Made by a program: the position numbers and the translations under genes
Assembly: GCA_029550525.1 (NCBI GenBank)
Contig: JAKPHF010000077.1
Span: 434,001-498,000 of the forward strand
DNA length: 64,000 bases
Direction of reading: 5' to 3'
Source of the DNA: Planctomycetota bacterium
GTDB lineage: Bacteria > Planctomycetota > Phycisphaerae > UBA1845 > PWPN01
Notes under the pieces: model-generated
Database searches by the model: none
Seen by the model: the letters and a program-made list of their open reading frames with translations, nothing else
Told to the model about the DNA's origin: nothing
In this document: positions 16,226-23,607 of the stretch, piece after piece
Layout: each line of letters starts with the position of its first letter
How positions within the stretch are numbered: the first letter of the stretch is position 1

Positions 16226-17995
16226 ATGCAACAGACGACCCGACAGATCGTGTTCACGGACAAGGCGCGATGCCGCGACTGCTATCGCTGCGTGCGCGCC
16301 TGTCCGGTCAAGGCGATCGGGGTCAAGGACGGGCAGGCGTTCGTGGTCGAGAATCGTTGTCTCGCTTGCGGGACATGTATTCGCGAGTGCCCGCAGGACG
16401 CCAAGATGTTTCGCAACGATCTCGAGCGAGCCATGCGTTTGCTGGCAGGACCGGATCGGGTGGCCGCCAGCATCGCGCCGTCGTTCGCCGCGTTGTGTCC
16501 GGAGTGGAAGTGGAAGCGGCTGCCGTCCGTGCTGCGGCGGCTGGGCTTCGCGTATGTCGCTGAGACCGCGGTAGGGGCGTATCACGTGGCCGCCGAAACC
16601 GCTCGCGTGGTTGAGAGCCAGCCCGATCGCCCGCACATCGCCTCCGCGTGCCCGGCGGTGGTCAGCTACGTGGAGAAGTATCGGCCTCGGCTGACCGACA
16701 CGATCGTACCGGTGGTCTCACCCATGATCGCCCACGCCCGCCACCTCAAGCAGCAACTCGGCGCGGGCACCAAGGTGATTTTCATCGGCCCGTGCGTGGC
16801 CAAGAAGGCCGAGGCCGAGCGGCCCGAGTATGCCGGGGTGGTCGATTGCGTGCTGACCTTTCGCGAGTTCGGCGAATGGCTCGACCGCGTCGGCCTGGAC
16901 CCGGCCGAGTGCGAAGAGAGCACGTTCGACGAGCAGCCGCCCGGTTACGCGCGATTTTTCCCGCTGCCGGGCGGGCTGGCGAGAACGGCGGCCATGCGGA
17001 CGGATCTGTTGGATGTCGAATGTGTGGCTCCCAACGGCTTCGAGGACGTGCGCTCGGTGCTCGAAGCCACCGAGTCCGGCCTGATGTGCAAGCTCGTCGA
17101 GCCGCTGTTTTGTGCCCAAGGCTGCATTAACGGGGCGGGCATCCTCGAGCAGGACAACGTCTACGAACGCCGCGGCCGTGTGCTGGAGTACGCTCGCCAT
17201 CCCGGCAACGAGATCGACAGCGACGCCGGCTTCGATCTTCGGTTCAGCGGGCTGAACAAACCGCCGCTCACGGAAAGCGACGATCTCTCGCGTGAGTTCA
17301 CCGAGCAGCAGATCCTGGCGGTGCTGGAACAGACGGGCAAGGCTCAAGAGGAGGATCGGCTCAACTGCGGGGCGTGCGGCTACTCGTCCTGCCGCGACAA
17401 AGCCATCGCCGTGCTGCGCGGGCTGGCCGAGCCGCAGATGTGCATTCCTCAGATGCGACGCATGGCCGAGCGACGGACGGACCGGATCATCGAGACCAGT
17501 CCGAACGGGATCGTCATTCTCGACGAGCGGCTGAACATTATCAGCATGAACCCCGCGTTCCGGCGGTTCTTCTGCTGCACCGACGCCACCTGCGGCAAGC
17601 GCATCAGCTATCTCATGGATCCCGAGCCGTTCGAGCGGCTGGCCGCCGACGGCGAAGAGGTGGTCGTGCTCACGGTGAACCACGAGAAGTACAACGTGGT
17701 GTGTCACCAGATCATCTACCGGCTGCCGGAGGAGAATCAGTACGTCGGCATTTTCGTGAACATCACCAACAGCCAGGCCAACGAAGAGAAGCTGCAGCAG
17801 TTGCGGTCGGAGACAGCCGAGCAGGCGCGTGAACTGCTCGAGCATCAGATCACCATGGCCCAGCAGATCGCACGATTGTTGGGCGAGAGCACGGCCAAGG
17901 GCGAGCAACTGGTCAGGCACTTGCTCATGTACGCCAGCGACCCGCCCGCGTCCAAGGACAAGCCGTGGGTGTGGGATATGCAGGTATCGAAGTGA
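16226..17995 (+). CDS. hydS: PAS-domain sensory [FeFe]-hydrogenase (group C, HydS-like)
   Basis: A 589-residue H-cluster protein, probably an H2 or redox sensor. Two ferredoxin [4Fe-4S] motifs (16-60) precede the H-cluster domain: SACPAVVSYVEKYRP (Cys142), IGPCVAKK (Cys190) and FCAQGCINGAG (Cys296, Cys300). All four H-cluster ligands are kept, but the proton-relay position before Cys142 is Ala141, as expected for low-activity sensory enzymes. Next come a CGACGYSSC...C [4Fe-4S] domain (381-406), a PAS domain (about 415-515) and a coiled-coil tail with no kinase domain. The ATG at 16226 is set by homology; upstream frame extensions are repeat DNA. Pairing with the next phosphatase gene is a known group C arrangement. 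Confidence 0.92.
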   Translation: MQQTTRQIVFTDKARCRDCYRCVRACPVKAIGVKDGQAFVVENRCLACGTCIRECPQDAKMFRNDLERAMRLLAGPDRVAASIAPSFAALCPEWKWKRLPSVLRRLGFAYVAETAVGAYHVAAETARVVESQPDRPHIASACPAVVSYVEKYRPRLTDTIVPVVSPMIAHARHLKQQLGAGTKVIFIGPCVAKKAEAERPEYAGVVDCVLTFREFGEWLDRVGLDPAECEESTFDEQPPGYARFFPLPGGLARTAAMRTDLLDVECVAPNGFEDVRSVLEATESGLMCKLVEPLFCAQGCINGAGILEQDNVYERRGRVLEYARHPGNEIDSDAGFDLRFSGLNKPPLTESDDLSREFTEQQILAVLEQTGKAQEEDRLNCGACGYSSCRDKAIAVLRGLAEPQMCIPQMRRMAERRTDRIIETSPNGIVILDERLNIISMNPAFRRFFCCTDATCGKRISYLMDPEPFERLAADGEEVVVLTVNHEKYNVVCHQIIYRLPEENQYVGIFVNITNSQANEEKLQQLRSETAEQARELLEHQITMAQQIARLLGESTAKGEQLVRHLLMYASDPPASKDKPWVWDMQVSK

Positions 17996-17996
17996 G

Positions 17997-18117
17997 GGCC
18001 TGGGGGCTGGGGACCGGGGGCTGGATTGGAGATTGGGCGTAGTGCATACACCATGATCCTCCTCCCAAAACGCCGAATCTCGCCAGCCCCAGGCCCTAGC
18101 CTTCAGCCCCCAGTCGC
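17997..18117. repeat. inverted pair of GC-rich heptamer arrays
   Basis: Five 7-base units of the GGGCTGG type (17997-18031) start one base after the hydS stop. Five complementary-type units (CCAGCCC, CAGGCCC; 18083-18117) end just before the next gene. About 51 bases separate them. The two arms can pair imperfectly into one long hairpin, so the element may affect readthrough between the genes. Confidence 0.75.
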
Positions 18118-18123
18118 TTAACC

Positions 18124-19356
18124 ATGACCTATCTACACCTCGACATCACCGACTGCCAGACACCCAAGCGGGCGGGCAACGTCTGCGGCGATGCGTGGTC
18201 GTGTCTGCGCACGGAGCGATCGACCACCATCATCTGCTGCGACGGCATCGGGTCGGGGATCAAGGCCAATATCGCGGCGACGATGACCATCGCCCGGCTG
18301 GAAGAACTGCTGCGACGTGACTGCTCGCTGCGTCAGGCGGTGGCTGGGGTGGCCGCTACCATGGACCGGGCCAAGCTCACCGACTTGCCGTATACCGCCT
18401 TCTGCGTGGCCCGCGTGCTGAACGACGGCGAAGCCACCATTCTGTCGTACGAAATCCCGCGGCCGGTGCTGATCGGCCGGCGGCTGGCCACCGAACTGCC
18501 GCAGCGGACGCTCACGCTCGACCGGGCCATCATTAACGAGTCATGCTGCTATCTCGAGCCGGGCGACGCTCTCGTGCTGGTCACCGACGGCATCGCTCAG
18601 GCCGGTCTGGGCGTGAGCCTTCGCGAGGGCTGGCAGACGCAGGGGCTGTGCCGGTTCATCAACGACCGCATCCACGGGGGCACGGCACTGAACGTATTGC
18701 CCCGGCTCATCGTGCACGAGGCCCAGCGAATCTCCCGCGACCCGCAGGGCATTGTCCGCGGCGACGACTGTACCGTGGTGCTCTGCCAGGCCCGCTCGGG
18801 CAACGTCGTGAACATTCTCACCGGCCCGCCCGCCCAGAAGACGGACGACACGGCAGTGGCGCGGGCCTTCGTTCAACTGGAGGGCAAGAAGGTGGTATGC
18901 GGCGGCACGACGGCCAAGCTCGTGTCGCAGCAACTGAAGCGCAGGCTCGCCGTCGGTTCCGACACCAGCATGATCGCGCCGCCCGACTACCGTCTCGACG
19001 GCATCGACCTGGCCACCGAGGGCGCGGTGACGCTCAACCAGGCGTACAACATCCTCGACGAAGATCCCCGGCGGTACGAGCGCGACACCGGCGTAACGCG
19101 ATTGTGCGAAATGCTCCGCGGCGCCGACTACGTTCGCTTCATCGTCGGGACGGCTCGCAACGACGGGCACGGCGACATCAGCTTCCGCCAGCGTGGCATC
19201 CTGCATCGCCACACCATCGTCTCGCTCCTGGCCGATAAACTCCGCACGTACGGCAAGCTCGTCACCATCGAATCCACGGACGCGCTGATTCGCGGTGGAA
19301 ACATCCCGTCGCACGCGATGAATCCTCCGTCGCACGCGACGGGGCTAAACGGTTGA
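18124..19356 (+). CDS. SpoIIE/PP2C-type serine phosphatase
   Basis: A 410-residue protein with a SpoIIE-like PP2C domain in its N-terminal half. Metal-binding aspartates are in CCDGIGSGIKAN and VLVTDGIAQAG. The C-terminal half (about 225-395, with EGKKVVCGGTTAKLVS) resembles the companion domain found in phosphatases next to group C hydrogenases. Expected role: dephosphorylating a regulatory partner in response to the sensory hydrogenase (inference from context). Its last 18 residues (PSHAMN, PPSHATGLN) come from a 21-base direct repeat and are probably not part of the fold. No strong ribosome binding site is seen before the ATG. Confidence 0.87.
   Translation: MTYLHLDITDCQTPKRAGNVCGDAWSCLRTERSTTIICCDGIGSGIKANIAATMTIARLEELLRRDCSLRQAVAGVAATMDRAKLTDLPYTAFCVARVLNDGEATILSYEIPRPVLIGRRLATELPQRTLTLDRAIINESCCYLEPGDALVLVTDGIAQAGLGVSLREGWQTQGLCRFINDRIHGGTALNVLPRLIVHEAQRISRDPQGIVRGDDCTVVLCQARSGNVVNILTGPPAQKTDDTAVARAFVQLEGKKVVCGGTTAKLVSQQLKRRLAVGSDTSMIAPPDYRLDGIDLATEGAVTLNQAYNILDEDPRRYERDTGVTRLCEMLRGADYVRFIVGTARNDGHGDISFRQRGILHRHTIVSLLADKLRTYGKLVTIESTDALIRGGNIPSHAMNPPSHATGLNG
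19306..19339. repeat. direct repeat of CCGTCGCACGCGA within the phosphatase 3' end
   Basis: The 13-base unit occurs at 19306-19318 and 19327-19339, exactly 21 bases apart, so it keeps frame. It contains a CGTCGC/GCGACG palindrome in the second copy. Confidence 0.75.
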
Positions 19357-19470
19357 TTTGCGGATCGACTGCGCAGTTCGCGGGTCCGAAACGATATTCA
19401 CGTAACCACTGCGCGCCGTTTTCCCGATGAATTCCGCAGGGGCTCCTCGCCGTCCCTCTTGGAGCGTCGA

Positions 19471-20559
19471 ATGAAAACGGGTCTCCGTGCGGTGATGTGT
19501 GCCGGTCTGGCGGCGCTGGCATCCGCAAGCGTCTCCAACGCCGCGGATCTGCACTTTTTCTTCATGGCCGACACGCTCGATCCCGACATCGGGACGGGTG
19601 TGGACCTGCAGAAAGCCGGTCGATGGGCTCAAACGATCGCGAGCTACACCGGCTTGGAACTCCGGTTCGAATCGTTATCGGGCACGCGATTCACTGCCGC
19701 GCGGGCACGAACCATGCTGCAGGCGATCAACCCCGGTCCCGACGACGTGGTCTACGTGACCTATTCCGGGCATGGCTTCAACACCGGCCAGACGCAGTGG
19801 CCGACGTTCACGCTGATGACCGGATCGCACTTGGACTTCGTGGACGTGGTCTCGATCCTGCAGCCCAAGCCACAACGTCTGTTGATCCTGCTGGCCGATT
19901 GCTGCAACGTACCGTTGGCCAGCGGCCGGACCGGTCCCGATTTGGATTCTCCGAACGAAAGCGCACTGACGGCGGTGAATTTCCAGAACCTCTTCCTGAC
20001 GTTTCGTGGCACGATCCTGGTCTCGGCCTCGTCGCAAGGAGAATACAGCCTGGGCGACGCCGTCGAGGGGGGCCTGTTTCTCAACGCGTTCATGGAGGAC
20101 CTTCTGGAAATGGCCGGCGCCGTTCCCTCGCTCAAGTGGGAGGATGTGTTGGCCACGACGGCCGCGGACGTGCAGGAGCTCGCCTCGCTATTCCTGTCGC
20201 CCGACGAGCAGCAACGGCCACAGTACAAGGTGACCATCGAGCAAGTGGCGGCCGAGGTTCCTCCGCCTCCACCGCCGCCGGAGCCACCACAGCAGCCGAC
20301 GTCGGCCCCCTCGGACGATACGCCCACGTCGAACGGCACCGTTCCTGCGGTTGAGGAACCGCAAGGCGTCGACGACCCTACCGATTCTGCCGCGCAGGAC
20401 GGTCAGACTTCTATCGTCGATCCGGACGACGGCGAGCAGGACGCCGACCTCCAAATGCTTCAGGAGACAGTGCCGCCACAGTGCGGCTCCATGGCCACGC
20501 TCCCGCTGACCATAACCTTCTGCCTCTGGGTGCTGCGGCGCCGACCCGCACGTGATTGA
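19471..20559 (+). CDS. secreted caspase-fold (C14-like) protein with C-terminal anchor
   Basis: A 362-residue exported protein. A signal peptide (1-24, ending SNA) is followed by a caspase/metacaspase-like domain: the catalytic His is in YSGHG (His101) and the Cys in LLADCCN (Cys145 most likely). A proline-rich stretch (about 265-290) and an acidic linker lead to a tail with Cys-Gly, a hydrophobic helix (MATLPLTITFCLWVL) and RRRPARD, a sorting-signal layout like the MYXO-CTERM/PEP-CTERM group. It is therefore probably exposed on the surface or periplasmic. The ATG has GGAG upstream. The substrate is unknown; no partner genes of defence systems adjoin. Confidence 0.82.
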   Translation: MKTGLRAVMCAGLAALASASVSNAADLHFFFMADTLDPDIGTGVDLQKAGRWAQTIASYTGLELRFESLSGTRFTAARARTMLQAINPGPDDVVYVTYSGHGFNTGQTQWPTFTLMTGSHLDFVDVVSILQPKPQRLLILLADCCNVPLASGRTGPDLDSPNESALTAVNFQNLFLTFRGTILVSASSQGEYSLGDAVEGGLFLNAFMEDLLEMAGAVPSLKWEDVLATTAADVQELASLFLSPDEQQRPQYKVTIEQVAAEVPPPPPPPEPPQQPTSAPSDDTPTSNGTVPAVEEPQGVDDPTDSAAQDGQTSIVDPDDGEQDADLQMLQETVPPQCGSMATLPLTITFCLWVLRRRPARD

Positions 20560-20722
20560 CCGTTTTGAACCAGCATCATGAGAGCGGCGGCGCTTGCTTC
20601 TGCCATCTCTTCTCGACCGCTCGGTACCGGCCGTTCTTTCCGCAGCTTGGGAATAGAGTTCCCACCGCTTGGGCGGTCCCACCGTATTGTTGTCCTGGCG
20701 GGTCCGTGGTAGATATGCCGCC

Positions 20723-21709
20723 ATGATGCGGTACCCGGTCGCTGTCGCCGTTTGTTTGTGTGGGCTGGCTGTCGGTCCGGCCGCCGGCAACAACCCGTTG
20801 AGCGAGTCCTGCCCGATCGAGTGGCGGGGCGTGCCGCTGGCGCAGGCGGTAGGCGAACTGGCCGAACGTCTGGGCGTCCCCTACATCCTCGACCCCTCGG
20901 TGAGTGATGAGATGATGGCTCGCCCGGTTCGGCTGGCGGCGGTTCATCTCGACGGCCGCCAAGCCTTCCGGTGGACGGTTCGCTCGGCCGGTCTGGATGC
21001 GGTCTGGGTCGAGGGGGCCATGATGATCGCTCTGCCCGACCGGTTGCCCCATAATTGGAAACTCACGGGCGTCGCCGGTGGCTCGGTGCGTTCGGACGGC
21101 AGTCGGGCGACGGCCAACCTGAACCGGTGGGAGGTCGCGCAAGCCCGCCGGGCGGCGTTGCAGTGGGAAGATGCGCCCTTAAGTCGTGTAGCCAAAGACA
21201 TTTCCGCGCGATTCGGCCTGGACGTGGTCTTTCATCCGGACATCTTGCGGGACCAGCCGCTGGTCCGGCTGGTCGGGCAGGACCTCGAATTGGCCGCCGC
21301 GATCCGCTCGCTGGAAGAACAGATGAGCGCTTCGTGTGTATATGATGATGGTGTTTTGTGGATTTGTCTGCGGGGGGCGGCGGCATCCCAGCCCGCGCTT
21401 CCGGCCGGCGAGACACCGTATGCGGCACTTGCATCCGAGGGGGACGATTCGATACTCTCTCGCCCGGTCGAAATCGACGGGGCCGAGGACTTGGCTACGG
21501 CACTGGGCCAGGCAGCCGGCATGCCCTGCCGATTCGAGGGGCCACCGCTTGGCGGGCCGCTCCGCGTCTGGGCCCGGGGGAGCCTGCTGGAGGTGCTCGA
21601 GGTGGGCCGCCTGCTGGAGGGCTGGGAGTGGACTGTAACCGCTCCGGCGGACGCTAAAAAGGCGATTTTACTCATCCGGACGCATGCTTCCGGCCGATCC
21701 GTACCGTGA
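20723..21709 (+). CDS. exported protein with three STN-like modules
   Basis: I do not recognise an assigned family. The 328-residue protein has a signal peptide (1-21) and three similar segments: EWRGVPLAQAVGELAERLGV, QWEDAPLSRVAKDISARFGL and EIDGAEDLATALGQAAG. These look like the short N-terminal (STN/secretin-type) domain of secretins and TonB receptors. There is no secretin pore region. It may be a periplasmic adaptor. The ATG at 20723 is chosen because the signal peptide follows it. Confidence 0.65.
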   Translation: MMRYPVAVAVCLCGLAVGPAAGNNPLSESCPIEWRGVPLAQAVGELAERLGVPYILDPSVSDEMMARPVRLAAVHLDGRQAFRWTVRSAGLDAVWVEGAMMIALPDRLPHNWKLTGVAGGSVRSDGSRATANLNRWEVAQARRAALQWEDAPLSRVAKDISARFGLDVVFHPDILRDQPLVRLVGQDLELAAAIRSLEEQMSASCVYDDGVLWICLRGAAASQPALPAGETPYAALASEGDDSILSRPVEIDGAEDLATALGQAAGMPCRFEGPPLGGPLRVWARGSLLEVLEVGRLLEGWEWTVTAPADAKKAILLIRTHASGRSVP

Positions 21710-21743
21710 GTCTGCTCGCCGTCGAACGGGCTGGAAAAAGTGC

Positions 21744-21771
21744 TTGACGATAGAGGGTTGAGCTATACACT
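21744..21771 (+). promoter_or_regulatory. sigma-70-type promoter of the acidic protein gene
   Basis: TTGACG, 16-base spacer, TACACT. The predicted start of transcription is near 21778, about 40 bases before the ATG at 21818. It is one of the best promoter matches in the window. Confidence 0.65.
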
Positions 21772-21817
21772 TTGCATGGATTTGTCCGACGAACACGTGA
21801 ACAGGAGCCAATAGATC

Positions 21818-22153
21818 ATGCATCGCGCAAGTGAGTTGGAGTGGCAGAGCTTCGAGACCGGCAGTGTCGCGCTTCTCGTTCCCGAGGTACCGACGGTGGA
21901 TGACCCCCAGGAGGAGCAGGAAGAGCCGACGATTCGCCGCGTTCATACCATCGATGGGCCGGTTGAGCTGCTGGGCGAGGCCTTCCCCTTGGTCGTGTGC
22001 GACGCTCGGGATCCGGACGAGGACGACGACGAGGACGACCTGGACTATCTGTACGACGACGAGGACGATGACCTCGACGACGACACGGATGACGATCTCG
22101 ACGATTTCGACGACGAGGACGACGAGTTCGATGACGACGACGATGATCTCTGA
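21818..22153 (+). CDS. small protein with extreme Asp/Glu C-terminal tail
   Basis: An unrecognised 111-residue protein. Residues 1-63 look like an ordinary small domain (VALLVPEVPTVDD, GPVELLGEAFPLVV). Residues from about 64 to 111 are overwhelmingly Asp and Glu, with a few Leu, Tyr and Phe spaced through them. It has its own promoter (21744-21771) and terminator (22188-22236), and AGGAG lies upstream. The net charge is strongly negative, so it may mimic nucleic acid or bind cations or a basic partner. The next gene encodes a strongly basic protein. Confidence 0.8.
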   Translation: MHRASELEWQSFETGSVALLVPEVPTVDDPQEEQEEPTIRRVHTIDGPVELLGEAFPLVVCDARDPDEDDDEDDLDYLYDDEDDDLDDDTDDDLDDFDDEDDEFDDDDDDL

Positions 22154-22187
22154 TCGGGGTCGTCTGTCGATCACTTACCATGGTTCA

Positions 22188-22236
22188 AACCGGCCCCGGC
22201 GGCAGGGCTTCTCTTCGCCGAGGCCGGTTCTTTCTT
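22188..22236 (+). terminator. rho-independent terminator after the acidic protein gene
   Basis: AACCGGCC (22188-22195) pairs with GGCCGGTT (22222-22229), followed by CTTTCTT. The T tract overlaps a TTG that could open the next reading frame, which argues for the later GTG start at 22250. Confidence 0.75.
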
Positions 22237-22249
22237 GTCAGGATCAGTC

Positions 22250-22600
22250 GTGACAGAGTCATACAGCGGACCGGAACGACGGAAGGAAGATCGGCGATCG
22301 CCGGTCGATCGGCGGAGCGGGCTTGAGCGGCGGCGAGGGCCGGGGCGCCGGCGTGCGGATCTGCGCCGCCAAGCCGAAGAAGGGGAGATGGGCGGCGAAC
22401 TCCTGGAGTTCGTCATGGCCATCGACGAGTACAAACGGATCAACAATCGGCCGTTCCCTTCTTGGAGCGAAGTGTTCGAAGTCATCCAGTATCTTGGGTA
22501 TCGCAAGACGGCGGCCCGGGGCGAACACATCGACCGGCCGGCCGAGACGCCGGCACCGGGCGGGGAAAACCCGCCGGGAACGCCCGCTGCCGATTCGTGA
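22250..22600 (+). CDS. small Arg-rich protein (GPERR/DRR repeats)
   Basis: An unrecognised 116-residue protein, GTG start with AGGA upstream. The N-terminal 45 residues are dominated by Arg with a recurring (G/D)xERR or DRRxG pattern (GPERRKEDRRSPVDRR, GLERRRGPGRRRADLRR). Residues 45-85 form a small ordinary helix domain (ELLEFVMAIDEYKRINNRPF, SEVFEVIQYLGYRK). The tail is Pro/Gly-rich. Such an N-terminus could bind nucleic acid or the acidic neighbour encoded 96 bases upstream. Confidence 0.72.
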   Translation: MTESYSGPERRKEDRRSPVDRRSGLERRRGPGRRRADLRRQAEEGEMGGELLEFVMAIDEYKRINNRPFPSWSEVFEVIQYLGYRKTAARGEHIDRPAETPAPGGENPPGTPAADS

Positions 22601-22686
22601 TCGCGTCTGCCCGCCGCCGGTCGGGTTGCCCGGCCGAGGAGAATGGCCTCGAACCCCGTCCGGCAGAACCGGACGGACATTTTCTA

Positions 22687-22716
22687 TTGCGGTAATCGCG
22701 ATGGGGCAGATATGAT
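22687..22716 (+). promoter_or_regulatory. putative promoter of the membrane protein gene
   Basis: TTGCGG, 18-base spacer, TATGAT. Transcription would begin near 22723, after the ATG at 22712 and before the ATG at 22763, which supports the latter as start. Confidence 0.5.
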
Positions 22717-22762
22717 AGGGCGCCGCGGGGCGGCGACGCCCTTGGTTGGGAGCGGCCAGGGC

Positions 22763-23431
22763 ATGGATTCCGCAAACCAAGTCATATTTGTTCTACAGGT
22801 CGCCCTGACTATCGGGCCGGTGGCCGTTTATTTCCTCGGGCTCGGGCTGGTCAGCAGCCAGGCTCATCCTTGCCTGGTAAGCGAACGTAGCGACTTTGTC
22901 CTGCTGGCTTTGGCGTTCGTTCCGCTGATTGTCTGGCCCTTCGTCGCCTTGCTGAAGGCGGGCAGCGTCCTGGTGGCGCTGGCTCTGCTGTCGGCAGTCA
23001 TCATCCTATTCTTCACGTTGTTGCCTCGGCGCAACGACGGGTGGGTCATTTACAATATCAGCACCGAAGAGTGTCGGCGGGCCTTGGCGCGGGCCTGCCG
23101 CCGGCTGGGCTGGCAGCTTGAGCCGACGCCTGGCGACGACACGGAATCGGTGGTGTTGCCTCCCGGCCTGGGCGTGAGCCTGCACGGCATGCCCTGGCTG
23201 AGGAACGTGACTATTCGCTGCGAGCTTCCGGAGGGCTCGGCCGACGAGCAATTGCGGCGGGATCTTCTGGAAGGATTGGCCGGTGAACTCCGCCGCGAGT
23301 CGCTCTTACCATCTCCGACCGGGGCGGGGCTGGTGGTCATCGGGGCCACCATGCTGGGCTTGCCCATGTGGTATCTGTTCCGCCACATGGACTCCATCGT
23401 CGACGTGGTTCGCCGGATCATACTCGCGTAA
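22763..23431 (+). CDS. hypothetical membrane protein
   Basis: A 222-residue protein of unrecognised family. Three membrane helices lie in the first 90 residues (VIFVLQVALTIGPVAVYFL, FVLLALAFVPLIVWPFV, SVLVALALLSAVIILFFTLL). A cytoplasmic or periplasmic domain follows at about 95-185 (ISTEECRRALARACRRLGW). A last helix near the C-terminus (GLVVIGATMLGLPMWYLF) ends the fold. The start follows from the promoter position. Confidence 0.7.
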   Translation: MDSANQVIFVLQVALTIGPVAVYFLGLGLVSSQAHPCLVSERSDFVLLALAFVPLIVWPFVALLKAGSVLVALALLSAVIILFFTLLPRRNDGWVIYNISTEECRRALARACRRLGWQLEPTPGDDTESVVLPPGLGVSLHGMPWLRNVTIRCELPEGSADEQLRRDLLEGLAGELRRESLLPSPTGAGLVVIGATMLGLPMWYLFRHMDSIVDVVRRIILA

Positions 23432-23607
23432 GTCGATGCAGCTCATGTATACCCTGGCCGCTCGCCTTCCGCACTCGGCGGGAGCGGGCGGAGGCGGACG
23501 GCGATCGAGACAACTCGCGGAATCTACTGCAATTCAGTGTTGCAACTGATCGACTCGGTCGTTGCGCGTTCTCGTCCAAGGTCAAGTCTGTTGGGAGGAG
23601 CCAGTCC

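Noticed and set aside
16718..17920. 400-codon minus-strand open frame opposite the sensory hydrogenase.
   Set aside because: Shadow frame of a high-GC gene; the plus-strand frame has clear domain motifs and the minus frame has none. The same applies to long frames at 46861-48009 (+), 54057-55028 (+) and 1050-1943 (-).
19471..20559. Caspase-like gene as part of an antiphage defence system (gasdermin or CBASS type).
   Set aside because: It has a signal peptide and surface-anchor-like tail, and the neighbours are not gasdermins, cyclases or other defence effectors.
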